DNA from: Pyxicephalus adspersus
Taxonomy: Eukaryota; Chordata; Amphibia; Anura; Pyxicephalidae
Reading direction: 5' to 3'
NCBI RefSeq assembly: GCF_032062135.1
Contig: NC_092869.1
Location: 46,792,163-46,856,162 of the forward strand
Length of the DNA stretch: 64,000 nucleotides
Both the position numbers and the translations under genes were made by a program. The notes under the pieces are model-generated. The model worked only from the letters and a program-made list of their open reading frames with translations, was not told the origin of the DNA and ran no database searches. This document shows, piece by piece, positions 59,522-64,000 of this stretch. How positions within the stretch are numbered: the first letter of the stretch is position 1; each line of letters starts with the position of its first letter.

Positions 59522-60512
59522 CCGTATATACCCGAGTATAGGTTGACTTTTTCAGCACCAAAAATTTGCTACAAAAGTCACCCTCGACTTATACTCCAGT
59601 CAGGCTCCCCGGCATGGTGACCCAAACAGAGCTGAAGTACCTTGCCGGGAAGCCGTGCTGGAAGAGGGGTGGGGTGGCCCGTTTGCCCGTCCTATTGCTT
59701 CTGAAATACAGTGTACTTACCTTGCCGCAACAGCTTCTTCAGCCTGAGACCCGCGTGATGTAGCTCCAGGACGGAACTTTAATACGGTGCCCTGTAGGAA
59801 GCCTGGAACAGAGCAGGGCATGGTTTGGAGTGTGTCCGCGTCCTTAGCGTGTGCAGAGAGCAGTGTAGAATGCGATCATCACCCAGCAGGTGAGATTGCA
59901 ATAATAACAAAGTGCAGACAGTCTGTAACTATAAATACTGGTGACAAACTCATTTTAGATTTTTTTTATGAAGATAGGTTAAATTGTATAGTATAGTACA
60001 TAGATAAGGGCAGAAGAGTGAACAAAATTCAGGTATATACAATGATGGATTGGGGGGTGAAAACCAACAGCTTTTTTTCCCCGAATAGGCAAAGTTTTTT
60101 TTTTTTTTGCTATGGAAGGCTTAGTCTTATAGACAATAGGGTTGTTAGGCTTCCCCCTAAAATTGACTTTAGACTGTATTAATGACATATGGCTATGGTA
60201 GGGACATTGGATTGTGAACCTATTTGAGTGACAGCTAGTCACATGATTATGGACTTTGGACAGTATATCAGCGTTATAGCGTGATGACTAGTTTACTGTT
60301 TTTCTTTCTTAAATAAATATTGAAATAAATATTTAAAAACAAACACCCCAGTGATGCCTCAATTAATGTTATTTTATTGGTGTTTATTTTGAATATTGAA
60401 ACTTGCCAGTAGCTGCAGCATTTTCCACTTTCATCTTATACTCGAGTCAATCAATTTTTCCTGTTTTCCAAGGTAAAAATAGGAACCTCGACTTATACTC
60501 GAGTTTATACGG
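59522..60512. mobile_element. TA-flanked DNA element, CCGTATATAC ends
   Basis: CCGTATATACCCGAGTATAG opens it and CTCGAGTTTATACGG closes it, with TA on both sides (59520-59521, 60513-60514). The second family A LTR at about 54950 shows the empty target: CAGGACTTACTGGG there against the split site here. A second internal end-like block (CCTCGACTTATACTCCAGTC, 59582-59601) lies just inside the left end. 991 bp, no transposase; TA target suggests mobilisation by a Tc1/mariner-type enzyme. Confidence 0.8.
60120..60290 (+). mobile_element. SINE-like tail fragment
   Basis: GGCTTCCCCCTAAAATTGAC, TTTAGACTGTATTAATGAC and GGGACATTGGATTGTGAAC match the 3' half of the SINE at 11526-11794. It lies inside the TA-flanked element. 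The tRNA-like head is absent. Confidence 0.7.
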
Positions 60513-61285
60513 TAAGTGTAAAAAGGATGGCATCTGGGAAGGACTGACAGAGGGCAGGAGTTTACAAAGCAGGACAGGGGACACAATAGTCAGCCAGTCC
60601 AGGATCAGTTGCCAGGTGATCCTGGCAGATAAGCAGTACAGGAGAATCTAGCAGACGAGAGTCGGGAAAAGGAGCCAGGAGTCATGCACAGGTATCAGTT
60701 CACCAAACAAGGTATACAAAGAGTTAAGACAAGCGCCAGGGTCACAAGCAAAAGTAAATCCAGGCAGAAAACAACAGAATATCATACCACCAGCACATCC
60801 AACCAAAAAAAAAAAGCAAAAATACATATGCTAAACCAGCAGCATCTTTTTCCTTTATGTCCAGCTAAACAAAAAAATATGGGACTATTACCCTCCAAAA
60901 AAGCATTGACGATCTTTCCCAAATAACAAAAAAATGGAAGTTATCCTATTTTCTAAATAAACCCTAAACAATTTAGGAATCACAATTTTAAATTCACCTA
61001 AAGCTTATTGACCGTTATCAAATATTGGTCATGAACTCAATATAACAATTTATATGTTTTTGTTTCAGTGAACAACTTTTGATGTAATCTTTTATCCATA
61101 ACAGAATACCTGTATTTATACTATATGCATGATTGTATATACTTTGTTTGAACTACCCTGTTTCCCCCATTATAAGGCACTCTCTTATATTTTTTGAAAT
61201 GCCAAAATATGCCCTGGGTCTTATTTTCAGGGGATGTCTTATTTTTCCATGACAAAGACTACAGTACACATTTATTGTTGAAAGT

Positions 61286-61354
61286 CACTCATGTTCCATT
61301 GATTGTCCCCTTCTGATCACTCATGTGCCGTTCAAATTCCCCTTCTGATCACTC
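61286..61354. repeat. 32-bp minisatellite entering the gap
   Basis: CACTCATGTTCCATTGATTG starts unit one (61286-61317), unit two is 61318-61349, and CACTC of unit three meets the first N. Both units end CCCCTTCTGAT. Confidence 0.85.
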
Positions 61355-62258
61355 NNNNNNNNNNNNNNNNNNNNNNNNNNNNNNNNNNNNNNNNNNNNNN
61401 NNNNNNNNNNNNNNNNNNNNNNNNNNNNNNNNNNNNNNNNNNNNNNNNNNNNNNNNNNNNNNNNNNNNNNNNNNNNNNNNNNNNNNNNNNNNNNNNNNNN
61501 NNNNNNNNNNNNNNNNNNNNNNNNNNNNNNNNNNNNNNNNNNNNNNNNNNNNNNNNNNNNNNNNNNNNNNNNNNNNNNNNNNNNNNNNNNNNNNNNNNNN
61601 NNNNNNNNNNNNNNNNNNNNNNNNNNNNNNNNNNNNNNNNNNNNNNNNNNNNNNNNNNNNNNNNNNNNNNNNNNNNNNNNNNNNNNNNNNNNNNNNNNNN
61701 NNNNNNNNNNNNNNNNNNNNNNNNNNNNNNNNNNNNNNNNNNNNNNNNNNNNNNNNNNNNNNNNNNNNNNNNNNNNNNNNNNNNNNNNNNNNNNNNNNNN
61801 NNNNNNNNNNNNNNNNNNNNNNNNNNNNNNNNNNNNNNNNNNNNNNNNNNNNNNNNNNNNNNNNNNNNNNNNNNNNNNNNNNNNNNNNNNNNNNNNNNNN
61901 NNNNNNNNNNNNNNNNNNNNNNNNNNNNNNNNNNNNNNNNNNNNNNNNNNNNNNNNNNNNNNNNNNNNNNNNNNNNNNNNNNNNNNNNNNNNNNNNNNNN
62001 NNNNNNNNNNNNNNNNNNNNNNNNNNNNNNNNNNNNNNNNNNNNNNNNNNNNNNNNNNNNNNNNNNNNNNNNNNNNNNNNNNNNNNNNNNNNNNNNNNNN
62101 NNNNNNNNNNNNNNNNNNNNNNNNNNNNNNNNNNNNNNNNNNNNNNNNNNNNNNNNNNNNNNNNNNNNNNNNNNNNNNNNNNNNNNNNNNNNNNNNNNNN
62201 NNNNNNNNNNNNNNNNNNNNNNNNNNNNNNNNNNNNNNNNNNNNNNNNNNNNNNNNNN
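61355..62258. other. Assembly gap (904 N)
   Basis: All bases are N. Three long open frames that cross it (61303-62274, 61323-62369, 61349-62374 minus) are artefacts of translating N. The gap lies inside a minisatellite, which probably explains the failure to assemble. Confidence 1.
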
Positions 62259-62457
62259 GAGTGTCTTATTTTAATTATTTTTTTAAAAATCGGGGGTGGC
62301 TTACTTAATGGGGATGTCCTAAAATCGGGGAAACACGGTATACTTATTACATGTAAGATGATTAGTTGATACATAATCTAAAATGATTCATTAATACCTT
62401 TTCTATGACTAATAAATACACCTAGATCACACGCAAACCGCTACATAGGCACACAGC

Positions 62458-62496
62458 TACCCCTGAGGAAGCCTACAAACGGTGAAACGCGTCGGG
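62458..62496 (+). other. Hammerhead-ribozyme-like motif, best-preserved copy
   Basis: TACCC (62458-62462) is followed by CTGAGGA (62463-62469, fits the CUGANGA core), a short stem-loop (62470-62483), GAAA (62484-62487), CGCG, then TC and GGGTA (62493-62497). TACCC pairs perfectly with GGGTA as stem I, and ACGCGT is self-complementary so that stem III could form between two molecules. Against it: there is an extra A between the first core and stem II, and stem II is weak (GCC with GGT after one bulge). Hammerhead motifs are known in Penelope-like retroelements and amphibian satellites; activity here is unproven. Confidence 0.45.
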
Positions 62497-63276
62497 TAAC
62501 AAGGCTGCGTGCAAAACACCCTTACCTTTTTGTGTTCTTCGTACATATGGTTTGTTTTATGCTATACGGTAATGATAATACCACTAAATAGATGATTTAT
62601 GTCTAGTGTATAGGTACTGGACCTCAAGGAATGGGGTTTTACTGAAATATACTGTACAAGCAAGCAAATGTTGTTTAAATGAATATGCAAAAAAATATAA
62701 GATAATTTTTGCCAAACACCCTGCCTGTTCATGATCACTTGTAAATACTGTCTTTCAGGGTTGGGAAATATCCCATATAAAGGAACCTTAACTTACAAAA
62801 AAATACCTTTCAACACACACCCCTAGAACTTCTTTCCACTGTCCACCAGCACATTAGAAACTGCTACAATGGGCAACTGGTCCCTGGGATCTAAAAATCT
62901 TTAAAAGGACCAGTAGCCAATGACAGGGCAGGATCATGGAACTAATGTATACATTGGCTGCAGTACATACTCTAAAATTTCCTTAATCTGAACAGTTTCA
63001 GAGCAGGGGATGCTGGGAGAACATTCACGGCTAAAGGGAAACTAGGGATGCAGCAGGCTTGTCCAACTATTGCTTATTCCAAATGCTGTAAGATTGTACC
63101 AGCAGGTTGGTTGGCAGCATATTCCTGTACAGTAATCCATCACATGTTTTCTAATCATAATGGAAACAAAGTTACAATATCTTAAATAAGCCTATTTTAC
63201 AGCCACTGTGCAAAATATCTTATAGATATTATAATTATATTCCAATGACAAATACTGTGTATTGCACCAGGACATT

Positions 63277-63485
63277 GGGCCTGATTTAATAAAGCTCTTC
63301 AAGGCTGGAGAGAATACACTTTCATCAGTGAAGCTGTGTGATCCAATGAACCTGGAATGGATCTAGTCCTGGATTTAAGACATGTGCTAGCAAATAGCAA
63401 ATGTCTTTGAAGAAATCCATTCCAGATTTGCTAGATCACCAAACTTCACTGATTCTCTCCAGCCTTGGAGAACTTTATTTAATCT
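63277..63485. mobile_element. Palindromic MITE (CCTGATTTA family), copy 3
   Basis: GGGCCTGATTTAATAAAGC is inverted as ACTTTATTTAATCT at the right. Inner arms GGCTGGAGAGAATACAC / ATTCTCTCCAGCC and TTTCATCAGTGAAGCTG / AACTTCACTGA pair. About 209 bp. Confidence 0.8.
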
Positions 63486-64000
63486 TACGCCATATAAGCA
63501 GGATCTCCGTTGACTGTTGCTGAGTGTTTGGTGCGTACCATTCTGTGCTAGATTAACACTTCATAAGTTCAATAAAACCAGTTGGGTTTGCTTGGTGCTA
63601 GATAAAGCTTTGCTTTCCACCTATCATTATTCAAAATAAACCATCTGGATTCCAACTTGTTCTCATTCGCACAAATAGATTGCTCTGCTACAGTCAGAAA
63701 ATAAAGGGAACGTAAATGTGTCTGCGCAACAGCTTAACCCCATGATAAATGAAGCCTGCCACTGGTGCCCCAAAGGCCATCTAACTGCTCTGGTGGTGCA
63801 GACCAATGACCCATAACTGCAAGATGAAGGTAAACTCATGTGTGAATGAGCCCAAGTGTATCCCATAGCCAGACTTACCTCCAATTCCACAGTCAAAAAT
63901 CATATTTCAAATCAAACAAAAAAACAGAATGATAAAAATACACACATGAGACAAAGCTTAATAATATATAAACAATGCTTCTAGGCAAAGGTAATGCACA
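63486..64000. other. Unique stretch to the window edge
   Basis: No gene recognised; the minus-strand frame 63663-63896 has no known domain. Confidence 0.4.

Larger units (their letters stand above)
61156..62338. mobile_element. TA-flanked MITE with CCCTGTTTCCCC ends
   Basis: CCCTGTTTCCCCC at the left and CGGGGAAACACGG at the right are inverted; TA precedes (61154-61155) and follows (62339-62340). Inner arms GGGTCTTATTTTCAGGGGATG and GGGGATGTCC also pair in part. The centre is a 32-bp minisatellite and an assembly gap. Its true length is unknown. Confidence 0.8.
60799..62842. mobile_element. 2,044-bp insertion flanked by 12-bp repeats
   Basis: CCACCAGCACAT is present at 60787-60798 and again at 62843-62854, exactly where the family A LTR is interrupted, so it is read as a target duplication of 12 bp. 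The inserted DNA starts with an A-rich stretch and holds the TA-flanked element, the gap and the hammerhead-like motif. A variable, long duplication fits target-primed or Penelope-type retrotransposition better than cut-and-paste, but no reverse transcriptase is visible. Confidence 0.55.
59416..63090 (-). mobile_element. LTR (family A) broken into three pieces by insertions
   Basis: Piece one, 59416-59521, begins TGTAAGGCCTTGGTCTGG and aligns with the start of 54827-55441. Piece two, 60513-60798, resumes at GGATGGCATCTGGGAAGG. Piece three, about 62843-63090, has GGCAACTGGTCCCTGGGA, AGTAGCCAATGACAGGGCAGG and CACGGCTAAAGGGA in the right order. The intervening 991 bp and 2,044 bp are insertions. 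The far edge near 63090 is approximate. Confidence 0.75.

Noticed and set aside
61303..62374. Three open frames of 323-348 residues, the longest in the window
   Set aside because: More than 85 percent of each is translated N; they span an assembly gap and carry no evidence of coding.

Overview
The window looks like gene-poor, AT-rich vertebrate nuclear DNA, most likely from an anuran amphibian. The organism call rests on recognised repeat types: CR1-clade LINE 3' ends with octamer tails, Tc1-like fossils of the kind common in frogs, TTAA-flanked MITEs with CCTCCCTGGCGGT-type ends, hAT MITEs, a tRNA-headed SINE and palindromic MITEs. There are no bacterial-style operons, no CRISPR array, no tRNA or rRNA gene, and no convincing host protein-coding gene. 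The short open frames are chance frames, frames inside repeats, or frames running through the assembly gap. One weak exon candidate lies at 46861-46987.

Layout. 1-1.2 kb is unique sequence that could be conserved non-coding DNA. 1.2-6 kb holds a minus-strand Tc1-like fossil, a small minisatellite, a solo LTR with perfect 5-bp target duplications (2155-2924), two hAT fragments and an intact non-autonomous hAT element with five internal tandem units (4463-5748). 6-20 kb holds LTR scraps, four TTAA-flanked elements, a CR1 3' end, a minisatellite invaded by a SINE, and two decayed copies of a short motif resembling the hammerhead ribozyme core. 20-38 kb holds copies of a second hAT MITE family, a decayed TA-flanked element, another LTR-like block, a direct-plus-inverted repeat cluster, a Tc1-like fossil with an internally inverted segment, a CR1 3' end embedded in an ATCC-type microsatellite, and palindromic MITEs. 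38-52 kb is mostly unique with scattered MITE copies.

52-64 kb is the densest part. Two LTRs of one family face in opposite directions around a decayed coding region. A second copy of the large hAT element (56436-57719) lies inverted relative to the first and has split a CR1 3' end. Another LTR of the same family is spread over 3.7 kb (59416-63090) because a TA-flanked element and a 2,044-bp segment with 12-bp flanking repeats were inserted into it. That segment contains a further TA-flanked element, an internal 32-bp minisatellite that runs into the 904-bp assembly gap, and the best-preserved hammerhead-like motif (62458-62496).

The content is therefore a record of layered transposition rather than of cooperating genes. 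Family names rest on terminal motifs, target duplications and remembered protein signatures; no database search was possible.
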